A stretch of DNA of 64,000 nucleotides from Pantoea alfalfae (GTDB lineage Bacteria; Pseudomonadota; Gammaproteobacteria; Enterobacterales; Enterobacteriaceae). Position numbers and translations under genes: made by a program. This document shows positions 35,659-44,628 of the stretch, one piece after another. The first letter of the stretch is position 1, and each line of letters begins with the position of its first letter. Location: contig NZ_CP082292.1 in assembly GCF_019880205.1 (NCBI RefSeq), forward strand, positions 1,984,001-2,048,000. Direction: 5' to 3'. Under the pieces are notes generated by a model. It was not told the origin of the DNA. It did no database searches and saw only the letters and a list, made by a program, of their open reading frames with translations.

Positions 35659-36795
35659 CTATGGATTCAGACGACGACGGGTACGACCCGAGCTGAGATA
35701 ATCCGCGATATAATCCTGCGAAATTTCCCCGCTGTAGCGCCCCTCTTCATCAACAATCGGCATCCAGACCGTGTTGTGCTCATAGAGTTTCGACAACACC
35801 ACTCGCAGGTTCTCTTCGGCTTTACCGGTCACCTTAAAGGTATGCAGCTTCTCTTCACAGCGGCCGCTAACGTTACGCGCCTCACGACGCTTCACGAAGC
35901 CCAGCGGTTTGCCATCCTCATCAACAACGGTAATCGACCGCATGTCGTTATCATCCATCATGCCAAAGGCTTCATCCAGCGGCGTCGAGCGGCGCACGGT
36001 GATGGTCGGCTGCTGATCGGTTACGTCACCCGCCTGCACCAGTAACAGACGCTTAAGCGTGCGGTCCTGACCGACAAACGAGCCAACGAAATCATTGGCT
36101 GGCGTCGCGAGCAGTTCATCCGGACTGGCGCATTGCACGATCCTGCCCTGACCAAATACCGCGATGCGATCGCCGAGTTTCAGCGCCTCATCGATGTCGT
36201 GACTCACCAGCATCACGGTTTTCTTAAGCTGACGCTGCATGTCGAGAAACTCGTTCTGAATCACTTCACGGTTAATCGGGTCGACAGCACCAAACGGCTC
36301 ATCCATCAGCAATACCGGTGGATCCGCCGCCAGCGCACGAATGACGCCGATACGCTGCTGCTGACCGCCAGACATCTCACGCGGATAGCGGTGCAGGAAC
36401 TTTTTAGGGTCCAGTGCCACCATGCTCATTAATTCCGTGGCGCGCTCATGACACTGCTTCTTATTCCAGCCCAGCATGCGTGGCACAACGGTAATGTTCT
36501 CTTCGATAGTCATGTTGGGAAACAGGCCAATCTGCTGGATCACATAGCCAATGTTGCGGCGCAGGGTAGTGGTGTCCTGAGTACTGGTATCTTCGCCATT
36601 GATCAGGATCCGACCACTGGTGGCCGGAATCAGACGGTTAATCATCTTCAGCGTGGTGGTTTTGCCGCAGCCTGATGGCCCCAACAACACGCACATCTCA
36701 CCGGCTGGCACATGCAGGCTGACGTTATCGACGGCTTTATTAGTCGTGCCGTTTTTCTGGGTAAAGGTTTTCGTCAGGTTTTCCAGCGTAATCAT
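35659..36795 (-). CDS. osmV: OsmU-type osmoprotectant ABC transporter ATPase
   Basis: This 378-aa ABC ATPase has Walker A GPSGCGKTT, Q-loop, signature MSGGQQQRIGV, Walker B VLLMDEPFGAVD and H-loop VSHDIDEAL. Two CBS domains follow (about residues 255-370, HNTVWMPIVDEEGRYSGEIS in the second), as in OpuCA/ProV/OsmV, where they sense ionic strength. It is the last gene of a four-gene minus-strand operon and overlaps osmW by 1 bp (TAATG). Salmonella OsmU (osmVWXY) imports glycine betaine and choline-O-sulfate; the substrate here is inferred from that. Confidence 0.88.
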   Translation of the reverse strand: MITLENLTKTFTQKNGTTNKAVDNVSLHVPAGEMCVLLGPSGCGKTTTLKMINRLIPATSGRILINGEDTSTQDTTTLRRNIGYVIQQIGLFPNMTIEENITVVPRMLGWNKKQCHERATELMSMVALDPKKFLHRYPREMSGGQQQRIGVIRALAADPPVLLMDEPFGAVDPINREVIQNEFLDMQRQLKKTVMLVSHDIDEALKLGDRIAVFGQGRIVQCASPDELLATPANDFVGSFVGQDRTLKRLLLVQAGDVTDQQPTITVRRSTPLDEAFGMMDDNDMRSITVVDEDGKPLGFVKRREARNVSGRCEEKLHTFKVTGKAEENLRVVLSKLYEHNTVWMPIVDEEGRYSGEISQDYIADYLSSGRTRRRLNP

Positions 36796-37442
36796 TATCG
36801 AATCCCCTTTGGAGTCAGCGCCTGCTGCAAACGGTGCAGCAGCCAGTCAAGAAAAATAGCCAGCAGACAGATCATCAATGCGCCGGCAATTAACATACGA
36901 ATATCACTGCCACTGATACCATCCAGCAGCAGCTGGCCCAGACCGCCCGCGCCAATCACGGCGGCAATCGCCATCACGCCAACGTTCATCACCACAGCGG
37001 TTCGGATGCCACCAAAAATCACCGGTAGCGCCATCGGGATTTCAACCCAGCGCAGACGCTGCCAGAAGGTCATGCCAATGCCGCGACCCGCTTCACGCAG
37101 ACCGTCCGGCAGATTCTCCAGTGCGGTGTGGGTATTACGCACAATCGGCAGCAGCGAGTAGAGGAACACGGCGGTAATGGCTGGCAGCGCACCGATGCCC
37201 TGACCGATCAGCGAAAACAGCGGGATCATCAGACCAAACAGCGCAATGGTCGGGATAGTCAGTACTACGGTAGCGATACCGAGAATCGGCGTTGCTAACC
37301 ATCTGACGCGCACGATCAGAATGCCCAGCGGCACGCCAATCACAATGGCCAGACCGACCGCAACCAGCACCAGCCAGCTGTGCTGCCAGCTCAGAGTGAG
37401 CAGGGTGCTCCAGTTATCCATGATGTAGTGAAGGGTATCCAC
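36795..37442 (-). CDS. osmW: OsmU-type osmoprotectant ABC permease
   Basis: This 215-aa integral membrane permease has about five helices and the BPD_transp_1 motif (NLPDGLREAGRGIGMTFWQR, the EAA-like loop; LPVIFGGIRTAVVMNVGVMAIAAVIGAGGLG). It forms half of the channel with the other permease at 38381. The GTG start at 37442 follows AAGGAGG with good spacing. Its stop overlaps the osmV start. Confidence 0.88.
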   Translation of the reverse strand: MDTLHYIMDNWSTLLTLSWQHSWLVLVAVGLAIVIGVPLGILIVRVRWLATPILGIATVVLTIPTIALFGLMIPLFSLIGQGIGALPAITAVFLYSLLPIVRNTHTALENLPDGLREAGRGIGMTFWQRLRWVEIPMALPVIFGGIRTAVVMNVGVMAIAAVIGAGGLGQLLLDGISGSDIRMLIAGALMICLLAIFLDWLLHRLQQALTPKGIR

Positions 37443-37451
37443 AGTGCCTCC

Positions 37452-38363
37452 TTACAGCATGTTTTTGGATTGAAGGAAATCACGTGCCACTTTTTCCGGT
37501 GACTGATGATCGATATCGACCCGCTTGTTCAGCTCGGTAATCGCCTCATTGGTGATCTGTGCAGAGAGCTGATTAAGGGCACTATCCAGCCCTGGATGAC
37601 TCGCCAGCACATCCTGACGCACGACCGGCGTCACGTTGTAGCTCGGGAAGAAGTGTTTATCATCCTCCAGCACTTTCAGGTTAAAGCCCTTAACCCGGCC
37701 ATCGGTGGTGTAGATCAGACCGGCATCCACAAATTCGTCGCGAATGGCGTTATAGACCAGGCCCGGATCCATCTGACGGATCTGCGGGCGATCCAGCGCC
37801 AGATTATAAGTCTTCTGCAGCGGTTTCAGGCCGTCTGAACGACCTGCAAACTCCAGGTCCAGTCCCAGTCGCCAGTTGTGGTCCGGGTCAGACTGACGAA
37901 CCTGTTCCACTTTCGCGACCAGCTGTGACATCGTAGTGATGCCCTCTTTTTTGGCCCGCTCCTGAGTCATGGCAAAGGCGTAGGTGTTGTTCATCGGTGC
38001 CGGGTTCAGCCAGACCAGCCCCAGTTTTCCGTCCAGTTTTTTCACCGTCTCATAGGCCTGTTGTGAAGACATCGGCTGGCTGATGTGGTTGAAGATAATC
38101 AGTGACGTACCGGTATATTCCCAGACCATATCAATCTGCTTATTCAGCAGCGCGTTACGGCCAATGGTGGTGGCGATATTACGTTTGGGCACCACCTCAA
38201 AGCCTTTTTTCTGTAGCCACAGCACCGTCATCGCTGACAGGATATGCTGTTCGGTAAAGCTCTTGGTCGCCATCACCAGCGGGGCCGCCGCCTGTGCCGT
38301 CTGGCTAAGCAGCAGCGTCGCGGTCAGCGCGACAGCGCTTTTCTTAATCCACTTCGTTAGCAT
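37452..38363 (-). CDS. osmX: OsmU-type osmoprotectant-binding protein
   Basis: This 303-aa OpuAC/YehZ-like periplasmic binding protein has a signal peptide of about 25 residues (ending TAQA|AAPL) and [35 protein letters not shown] and GLIYTTDGR. It delivers quaternary-ammonium osmoprotectants to the permeases. AAGGAG precedes the ATG. The flanking permease genes lie within 20 bp on either side. Confidence 0.88.
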   Translation of the reverse strand: MLTKWIKKSAVALTATLLLSQTAQAAAPLVMATKSFTEQHILSAMTVLWLQKKGFEVVPKRNIATTIGRNALLNKQIDMVWEYTGTSLIIFNHISQPMSSQQAYETVKKLDGKLGLVWLNPAPMNNTYAFAMTQERAKKEGITTMSQLVAKVEQVRQSDPDHNWRLGLDLEFAGRSDGLKPLQKTYNLALDRPQIRQMDPGLVYNAIRDEFVDAGLIYTTDGRVKGFNLKVLEDDKHFFPSYNVTPVVRQDVLASHPGLDSALNQLSAQITNEAITELNKRVDIDHQSPEKVARDFLQSKNML

Positions 38364-38380
38364 TGCAAAGCTCCTTGTGG

Positions 38381-39097
38381 TCAGGCCGCAGCGTGCGGAC
38401 TCAGAAAGCGGCCCAGCGCGGCCAGCATCATATCCAGAACCAGTGCCACCAGCGCAGTAGCAACGGCACCCAGAATCAGTGTCGGAAAGTCATTCAGATA
38501 GATACCCGGGAAGATCAGCTCGCCAAAGCTGCTGGCACCAATCAGGAAGGCCAGTGGCGCGGTGCCGACATTGATGGCGGTGGCGATGCGCACGCCTGCC
38601 AGGATCACTGGCATCGCGTTAGGCAGTTCAACCTGACGCAGACGTTGCCATTTGGTCATGCCGATGCCGTTGGCGGCCTCAATCAGCGACGGAGGAACTG
38701 CACTCAGACCGGAGAAGGTGTTGCGGACGATGGGCAGCAGCGACGCCAGAAATAGCGCAATCAGCGCCGGACGGTCGCCAATCCCGATGATAACCATCGC
38801 CAGTGCCAGTACCGCGAGCGGTGGCAGAGTGTTACCGACATTGAAAATCTGCATCACATACTCGGCCCAGCGACGCGCAAACGGGCGACTGAGCAGGATG
38901 CCGCTGGGAATACCGACCAGCAGAGCGAACAACATTGACCAGAAAACTAAGAAGAGGTGTTGCTGCCCGAGATAAAGCAGATCGACTTTACGTGCGACCA
39001 GCTGATCCCAGCCTAAGCCCCAGATCAGTACTGCGATCACCGCGACCACTGCAAGCAGTGCCAGACCGGCGCGTCGGGCCAGTGAAGCATTTTGCAT
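38381..39097 (-). CDS. osmY: OsmU-type osmoprotectant ABC permease, first gene of operon
   Basis: This 238-aa permease has about six helices and the motifs [35 protein letters not shown] and [21 protein letters not shown]. The name follows Salmonella osmVWXY, where OsmY is a permease; it is not the E. coli periplasmic protein OsmY. AGGGAG precedes the ATG. It is the promoter-proximal gene. Confidence 0.85.
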   Translation of the reverse strand: MQNASLARRAGLALLAVVAVIAVLIWGLGWDQLVARKVDLLYLGQQHLFLVFWSMLFALLVGIPSGILLSRPFARRWAEYVMQIFNVGNTLPPLAVLALAMVIIGIGDRPALIALFLASLLPIVRNTFSGLSAVPPSLIEAANGIGMTKWQRLRQVELPNAMPVILAGVRIATAINVGTAPLAFLIGASSFGELIFPGIYLNDFPTLILGAVATALVALVLDMMLAALGRFLSPHAAA

Positions 39098-39489
39098 AGG
39101 AGAATCTCCCTGATGACGATCTCAATTGTTATAACAACCATAAACAGCCCGACAGGTGCGACAAAAACTGCCGCCGCGCCCAAAACCGAAACTGCGATAA
39201 AATGTAGATAAAATGACTGTTTATCCACTCTTTTTCAGTAAATACCGAACAAGATGGGGTAATGCTATAGCAGGCCTTTTTTGCACAAGCCAGCTTTTAA
39301 GCCATCTATCAGGCAGATAGAAACAGGTTAAAAGTGTGTTAAAGCCGCGTAGCCGCTGGGCTAATGCGACAATAAAAAATATTCATCGACTTTAGGTGAC
39401 ACCGTCACAGATGGCGCAGAAGATGCGCACGCGCGGGAAACTGCTTTGGCTGTTTTTGAGCTAGCCTTGCAGATTAAAAAAGGAACCCT
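39098..39489. other. Gap between osmY and the drug exporter gene
   Basis: This 392-bp, relatively AT-rich gap must hold the promoters of the divergent osm operon and MFS gene. I see small inverted repeats CTATC-AGGCA-GATAG around 39308 and GTGAC-ACC-GTCAC around 39398, but no recognised operator. A 63-codon hydrophobic frame at 39037-39228 overlaps the osmY start and is not accepted. Confidence 0.4.
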
Positions 39490-40956
39490 ATGACTGAAAG
39501 CGCACAACTCCAGACCGGGCATCGCCACTGGATCTTAATTGCCTGCATGCTGGCAATGTTTATGGCGGCCATTGAAGTCACTATTGTGGCCACTGCGATG
39601 CCGACCATTATTGCTGACCTTGGCGGTTTTTCTCAGTTTGGCTGGGTCTTCTCAATCTATCTGCTGACTCAGGCGGTCAGCGTGCCGCTATACGGGCGGC
39701 TGGCGGATATGGTGGGTCGGAAAACGATGTTATTTGTCGGCACCGCCATCTTCCTGGTGGGATCGGTGCTGTGTGGCTTTGCCCACACCATGACCTGGCT
39801 GATTCTTTTCCGGGCGTTTCAGGGCCTGGGAGCGGGCGCGATTATGCCGCTCAGCTCCACCATTGTGGCCGACATCTATTCACCGCGTGAACGCGCCAGC
39901 GTGCAGGGCTGGCTCTCCAGCGTGTGGGGTGTGGCGGCGATAGTCGGGCCATTGACCGGCGCCTGGCTGGTGCAGCACTTTAGCTGGTCGGTGATTTTCT
40001 GGGTCAATCTGCCGATAGGCCTGATCAGCATGCTGATGCTGGCGCGCTGGTTACCGGCGCACCAGAAGGAGGAGACAGCGAAGCCGCTGAATCTGGCGGG
40101 CAGCAGCTGGCTGATGCTCTGCGTGACCGCGTTGCTGATTGCGCTGTTGCAGGCCGAACAGCTTGGCGTCTGGCTGGTGCCGTTCCTGCTTTTCTCCCTG
40201 TTCGCAGGCTGGCAGCTTAAACGCCATGAGCAGCGTTCAGCGGCACCGCTGTTTCCGCTAATCATCTGGCGCAGCCGGCTTATTGTGGCGGGCAATGCGG
40301 GCAACCTGATTATCGGGGCGGCTATGATGGGCATCAGCGCGTTTCTGCCCACCTGGATTCAGGGGATACACGGCGGCTCACCGTTACAGGCGGGCAGTGT
40401 GCTGGCGATGATGTCAATTGGCTGGCCGCTGGCCAGCACGCTGAGCGGCAGGCTGATGCTCCACACGTCCTACCGCTTTACCGCCCAGCTTGGCGCGCTG
40501 TTGCTGGTCGCTGGCAGCGCCTTGCTGCTGTTCCTGCAGCCCGCCAGCTCCCTCTATCAGGCAGGCTTCACGGCGTTTCTGATTGGCACCGGCATGGGGA
40601 TGACCAGTACCACCTTCCTGGTCTCTGTGCAGAACCAGGCGGACTACCAGATCCGCGGGATCTGTACCGCGTCTATCATGTTCAGCCGGATGATCGGGTC
40701 GGCGGTGGGGACGGCGATTATGGGCGCGGTGCTGAATCTCAATCTGCAGTGGCGACTACCGCAGGTGCAGGATCCGGTACAGCAGGTCATGTCTGAATCC
40801 AGTCGTCAGCAGTTACAGCCGGAAAACCTGCAGCAGATGGTGGCGGCGATAGCCGTCTCACTGCACTGGGTGTTTGTAGTCGCACTGGTCATTGCGCTGT
40901 TTGCGGTGGGGGTGGCATGGATGATGCCGCGTCAGCGGCCGGAACAGGCGGACTAG
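39490..40956 (+). CDS. DHA2-family multidrug efflux MFS transporter
   Basis: This 488-aa protein has about 14 membrane helices and the DHA2 (EmrB/QacA-like) features: FMAAIEVTIVATAMPTIIADL (motif D1), LADMVGRKTMLF (motif A), LILFRAFQGLGAGAIMPLS (motif B) and GVAAIVGPLTGAWLVQHFSWSVIFWVNLPIG (motif C). Family members export drugs, dyes or bile salts with protons. There is no neighbouring regulator or membrane-fusion gene. The substrate is unknown. Confidence 0.9.
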   Translation: MTESAQLQTGHRHWILIACMLAMFMAAIEVTIVATAMPTIIADLGGFSQFGWVFSIYLLTQAVSVPLYGRLADMVGRKTMLFVGTAIFLVGSVLCGFAHTMTWLILFRAFQGLGAGAIMPLSSTIVADIYSPRERASVQGWLSSVWGVAAIVGPLTGAWLVQHFSWSVIFWVNLPIGLISMLMLARWLPAHQKEETAKPLNLAGSSWLMLCVTALLIALLQAEQLGVWLVPFLLFSLFAGWQLKRHEQRSAAPLFPLIIWRSRLIVAGNAGNLIIGAAMMGISAFLPTWIQGIHGGSPLQAGSVLAMMSIGWPLASTLSGRLMLHTSYRFTAQLGALLLVAGSALLLFLQPASSLYQAGFTAFLIGTGMGMTSTTFLVSVQNQADYQIRGICTASIMFSRMIGSAVGTAIMGAVLNLNLQWRLPQVQDPVQQVMSESSRQQLQPENLQQMVAAIAVSLHWVFVVALVIALFAVGVAWMMPRQRPEQAD

Positions 40957-40960
40957 CTGG

Positions 40961-40983
40961 CAGGGCGACAGGATGTCGCCCTG
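40961..40983. terminator. Hairpin between the MFS and DUF1161 genes
   Basis: A 10-bp perfect stem (CAGGGCGACA/TGTCGCCCTG) with a 3-nt loop sits between two convergent genes. The T-tract is short on the + side. Confidence 0.65.
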
Positions 40984-40995
40984 GTTTGACGTTGA

Positions 40996-41292
40996 CTACT
41001 GTGCTGGCGCGTCCTGAGAACTGCCGGCACTGGCAGGGACGCTGGCTTCATCGTCACGGCCTGTTCGCTTGTAAACAATCTTTTGTGTGTCGTTTTCACA
41101 ATGTCCGACGACCTGACCGCCCGCCTGATCAACCTGATCGTTGGCAACAACGTCGAGACTAAAACCTGATTCAGGCACACCGTTCTGAATGATTTTCTGG
41201 CTGATATCGGCTTTCACCGATTCACAGGATGCCTGCGCCATCAGCGGCAGAGATAAAAACGCCGCGCTTAACAAAACCCTCTGTAGCTTCAT
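40996..41292 (-). CDS. Small periplasmic protein, DUF1161
   Basis: This 98-aa protein has a signal peptide of about 21 residues (ending AQA|SCESV). The mature part has the DUF1161 pattern CESVKADISQKIIQNGV, FSLDVV, GQVVGHCENDTQKIVYKR with two cysteines likely bridged. Function is unknown. The ATG at 41292 has AAGGA 8 nt upstream; a GTG at 41295 is the alternative. ynfB is 45 bp upstream on the same strand. Confidence 0.85.
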   Translation of the reverse strand: MKLQRVLLSAAFLSLPLMAQASCESVKADISQKIIQNGVPESGFSLDVVANDQVDQAGGQVVGHCENDTQKIVYKRTGRDDEASVPASAGSSQDAPAQ

Positions 41293-41337
41293 CACGTCTT
41301 CCTTATGTTAGTCGTCCGTCATTACTATAGCTCAAAT

Positions 41338-41661
41338 TTACGGCGCTACCGGGCGACCTGAACGGCGATCCAGGCAACGCAGGGTGTTAGGTTCCCAGTA
41401 CGCGTTGAGATTGAGGCTCTGCTCGCACTTGTCTCGGGTATCAAAGGCGCGGTCGGTTTTATCAAACTCTTTTTCGACGCGGGTGTTTACTTTGTTGCGC
41501 AGCATACGTGTGTCATTCCATTGCTCTTTGTCCTGACGCGCTGCTTCATTGCTCAGCGCAGAACTGCCATCTTCAATGATCAGACGGTTAGTATTCGCAG
41601 TGGCAGTCAACGCCGCGGTAGAGAGCAGCACCATCAGCACGGCAGGGATCATTTTTTTCAT
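41338..41661 (-). CDS. ynfB: Periplasmic protein YnfB (DUF1283)
   Basis: This 107-aa protein has a cleavable signal peptide (ending ATA|NTNR) and the conserved core [58 protein letters not shown], as in E. coli YnfB (113 aa). Function is unknown. AGGA lies 7 nt before the ATG at 41661. It is divergent from ynfA; in E. coli the two are also adjacent. Confidence 0.93.
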   Translation of the reverse strand: MKKMIPAVLMVLLSTAALTATANTNRLIIEDGSSALSNEAARQDKEQWNDTRMLRNKVNTRVEKEFDKTDRAFDTRDKCEQSLNLNAYWEPNTLRCLDRRSGRPVAP

Positions 41662-41791
41662 CACAATATCCTTTAGTTAACGCAAACATCGCCATCCGGG
41701 ACGGCTGTTGCAGCGAGTTCTCATAGTATATCATCGCCGTTTCTTTGCTCACCAGCGGTGAGTCGTTTGTTTACGTTCAGGAGAGGTAAGG

Positions 41792-42121
41792 GTGCTGATT
41801 AAGACCGCCTTGCTGTTTTTTATAACCGCGCTGGCGGAGATCACCGGCTGCTTTCTGCCGTGGCTATGGCTTAAAAAAGGGGGATCGGCGTGGCTGTTAC
41901 TGCCTGCCGCGGCCAGTCTGGCGCTGTTTGTCTGGCTGCTGACTCTGCATCCGGCTGCCAGCGGACGAGTGTATGCCGCCTACGGTGGCGTCTATGTGCT
42001 CACCGCACTGCTCTGGTTACGGGTGGTGGATGGCGTGAAGTTAAGTGCGTGGGACTGGAGCGGGGCACTGATTGCCTTTAGCGGCATGCTGATCATCGTC
42101 ATGGGCTGGGGACGCGGTTAA
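41792..42121 (+). CDS. ynfA: Inner-membrane protein YnfA (UPF0060, SMR-like)
   Basis: This 109-aa protein has four membrane helices and near identity to E. coli YnfA ([55 protein letters not shown]). It belongs to the SMR-related UPF0060 family; homologues have been linked to export of cationic compounds. The GTG start has AGGAG 10 nt upstream. Confidence 0.93.
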   Translation: MLIKTALLFFITALAEITGCFLPWLWLKKGGSAWLLLPAAASLALFVWLLTLHPAASGRVYAAYGGVYVLTALLWLRVVDGVKLSAWDWSGALIAFSGMLIIVMGWGRG

Positions 42122-42142
42122 CGCCAGCCATCATGGCTGGCG
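42122..42142. terminator. Hairpin between ynfA and ydfG
   Basis: A perfect 9-bp stem (CGCCAGCCA/TGGCTGGCG) with loop TCA lies directly after the ynfA stop codon, between convergent genes. Confidence 0.6.
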
Positions 42143-42152
42143 CGGCAGAGGC

Positions 42153-42899
42153 TTACGGCTTATGTACTTTAAGACCCGCCAGCGTCTGGCTGACCGGCAT
42201 CATCTCCAGACTATTGATATTGACATGCTTAGGCAGCGTGGCGACCCACCAGACCGCTTCTGTCACATCCTCTGGCGTCAGAGCAGTAGCGCCTTCATAG
42301 ACCTGACCGGCTTTGTCATCATCGCCTTTGAAGCGCACGTTGGAAAACTCGGTGCCGCCAACCAGACCCGGCTCAATGTCGGTCACACGCAGCGCGGTGC
42401 CGTGCAGATCGGTTCGCAGGTTCAGGCTGAACTGGCGCACAAAGGCTTTGGTCGCCCCATAAACGTTGCCTCCGGCATACGGCCAGCTGCCGGCAATGGA
42501 CCCGATGTTGATGATATGACCTGCATCCCGCTCCACCATCTGTGGCAGCAGGGCACGGGTCATATAGACCAGCCCCTTGGTGTTGGTGTCGATCATGTTT
42601 TCCCAGTCTTCCACGTTAGCCTTGTGCGCAGGCTCAATGCCCAGTGCCAGACCGGCGTTATTAACCAGCACGTCGATATTGCGCCATTCGGCCGGTAACT
42701 GTGCCACCGCCTCTTCAATAGCGGCACGGTTACGCACATCCAGCTGCACGGTATAAAGGTTGTCGCCCAGCTCATCCTTCAGCGCTTTCAGACGTTCAGC
42801 GCGTCGGCCGGTCGCAATCACTTTGTGACCGTTCTCAATAAAGCGGCGGGTGATGCTTTCACCAAAACCGGCAGTCGCGCCGGTGACAAAGATAATCAT
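42153..42899 (-). CDS. ydfG: NADP-dependent 3-hydroxy acid dehydrogenase YdfG
   Basis: This 248-aa short-chain dehydrogenase is the same length as E. coli YdfG: MIIFVTGATAGFGESITRRF (Rossmann TGxxxGxG), NNAG, catalytic Ser in INIGSIAGSW, YGATK with Tyr and Lys, and DIEPGLVGGTEFSNVRFKGD. It oxidises L-allo-threonine and serine and reduces malonic semialdehyde. The frame extends upstream to 42953, but the ATG at 42899 with AAGGAA fits the family. In E. coli it is divergent from dcp; here the guaD-xdhABC block lies between. Confidence 0.95.
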   Translation of the reverse strand: MIIFVTGATAGFGESITRRFIENGHKVIATGRRAERLKALKDELGDNLYTVQLDVRNRAAIEEAVAQLPAEWRNIDVLVNNAGLALGIEPAHKANVEDWENMIDTNTKGLVYMTRALLPQMVERDAGHIINIGSIAGSWPYAGGNVYGATKAFVRQFSLNLRTDLHGTALRVTDIEPGLVGGTEFSNVRFKGDDDKAGQVYEGATALTPEDVTEAVWWVATLPKHVNINSLEMMPVSQTLAGLKVHKP

Positions 42900-43103
42900 C
42901 TCACTGTTCCTTATGCCATTTTCAGAGTCGAGGGCTTCACCATAGCATTTCATTTCTGCTTCTGCGCGAGGAAAAGCAGCCTGGCCCGTAAACGGATTTT
43001 AACGGGCATCCCGCTGCGCCTTTTCAGGGCAGTCTGCACCGCAAAAGGGCAGATTGTCTGGCAACAGGCCATACTCACATTAAGTCATCCGGGCTATATC
43101 GAA

Positions 43104-43140
43104 TCGCAACCGTTTGCATCGGCTTCGCAAACGGTTGCGA
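43104..43140. promoter_or_regulatory. Double PurR-like operator upstream of guaD
   Basis: Two 16-bp sites, TCGCAACCGTTTGCAT (43104-43119) and TCGCAAACGGTTGCGA (43125-43140), match the PurR pattern ANGCAANCGNTTNCNT except at outermost bases. They are inverted with respect to each other, so 13-bp arms (43105-43117, 43127-43139) form one perfect inverted repeat with a 9-bp spacer. They lie 160-196 bp before guaD. PurR or another LacI-family protein is the likely binder. Confidence 0.65.
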
Positions 43141-43299
43141 CGCTAACGAAGGCCACCTTTGTTGCGCAACGCTTAACTTTTTCGATAGGGTTTTGATTTT
43201 AAAGGGTTTTGTTGTATTTCAGATCTGGCACGCAGGTTGCAAGATTTTTACAGAGATTCATCTGCAGATAATCAATCGCGCTTTCAGAAAGGACATACC

Positions 43300-44628
43300 A
43301 TGCTATCAGCAACCGATATGGCGATACGCGCCAGCTTTTTTGACTTCACAGGCGTGGTGGATCATCCCGACGACCTGACCGGAAAGGCTCGCTATCTGGA
43401 GGATGGCCTGCTGCTGCTGCGTGACGGACACGTGGTTGGGCTGGATAGCTGGGAGAACAGCGAGGCGAGGCTGGCGGGCCAGCCTGTTACCGATATGCGC
43501 GGCAAACTGATTGTGCCTGGCTTTGTCGATACCCACATTCACTATCCACAGACGGAGATGATTGGTGCCTTTGGCGAACAGCTGCTGGAGTGGCTGAATC
43601 ACTACACTTTCCCGGTTGAAGCGCAGTATCACTGCCCGGATCACGCCGCAAAGATGTCCGCCTTTTTCCTGCATCAGCTGCTCTCCAACGGCACCACCAG
43701 CGCGCTGGTGTTTGGCACCGTGCATCCGCAATCCGTCGATGCGCTGTTCAGCGCGGCCGAAGCCCTGAACATGCGGCTGATTGCCGGCAAAGTGATGATG
43801 GATCGCAATGCACCCGACAATCTCATCGAAACCCCGGAACAGAGCTACCAGCAGACGCGAGCGCTGATTGAGCGCTGGCACAAGCGTGGACGGCTGAATT
43901 ATGCACTGACACCGCGCTTTGCGCCGACCTCATCCCCGCAGTTGCTGGAGAAAGTGCAGCAGCTGCGTCAGGCGTTTCCGGATACCTGGCTGCACACTCA
44001 TCTCAGCGAAAACCCGCAGGAGGTTGCCTGGGTAAAAGAACTGTTCCCGGAGCGTGAGGGTTATCTGGATGTTTATCATCATTACCAGTTGACGGGTCGC
44101 CGCAGCGTGTTTGCGCACTGCCTGCATCTGGAAGAGCAGGAATGGCAGTGTCTGCACGATACCGATTCCTCCATTGCCTTCTGTCCTACCTCAAACCTGT
44201 TCCTCGGCAGCGGCCTGTTTAACATTAAACGCAGCTGGCAGCAGGGCGTGAAAACAGGCATTGGCACCGATGTCGGCGCAGGCACCACCTTTAGTATGCT
44301 GCAGACCCTGGGCGAAGCCTACAAGGTAGGCCAGCTGCAGCACTACCGGCTCAGCGCCGCCGAAGCCTTTTATCACGCCACGCTGGGCGGAGCGCACGCG
44401 CTGGATCTCGACCATGCAATCGGGAACTTCAGCGTCGGTAAAGAGGCGGACTTTGTGGTGCTCGATCCGGCGGTCTCTGCGCTTCAGCAACTCCGCATCG
44501 GCAACAGCAAAGACATCTGGGAAAAACTGTTTGTATTAATGACGCTGGGCGACGACCGCAACATTGCCCAGACCTGGGTCGGTGGTCGTCCGGTCTGGCA
44601 GCGCGATGCACAGGAGCAAGCCGCATGA
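43300..44628 (+). CDS. guaD: Guanine deaminase
   Basis: This 442-aa amidohydrolase (E. coli GuaD 439) converts guanine to xanthine and ammonia. Zinc ligands are visible in DTHIHYPQ, in HTHLSENPQE, in FAHC and in GTDVGAG; further GuaD landmarks are FGTVHPQSVDALF, MMDRNAPD, RFAPTSSP and SIAFCPTSNLFLGSGLF. The ATG at 43300 has AGGA 9 nt upstream; the longer frame from 43237 lacks this. Its stop overlaps the xdhA start (ATGA), so guaD heads a guaD-xdhABC operon. Confidence 0.95.
   Translation: MLSATDMAIRASFFDFTGVVDHPDDLTGKARYLEDGLLLLRDGHVVGLDSWENSEARLAGQPVTDMRGKLIVPGFVDTHIHYPQTEMIGAFGEQLLEWLNHYTFPVEAQYHCPDHAAKMSAFFLHQLLSNGTTSALVFGTVHPQSVDALFSAAEALNMRLIAGKVMMDRNAPDNLIETPEQSYQQTRALIERWHKRGRLNYALTPRFAPTSSPQLLEKVQQLRQAFPDTWLHTHLSENPQEVAWVKELFPEREGYLDVYHHYQLTGRRSVFAHCLHLEEQEWQCLHDTDSSIAFCPTSNLFLGSGLFNIKRSWQQGVKTGIGTDVGAGTTFSMLQTLGEAYKVGQLQHYRLSAAEAFYHATLGGAHALDLDHAIGNFSVGKEADFVVLDPAVSALQQLRIGNSKDIWEKLFVLMTLGDDRNIAQTWVGGRPVWQRDAQEQAA

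Noticed and set aside
39037..39228. 63-codon hydrophobic frame upstream of and overlapping osmY
   Set aside because: It overlaps the start of osmY in another frame, uses a GTG with a poor SD, and has no known relative; a leader peptide remains possible but unsupported.
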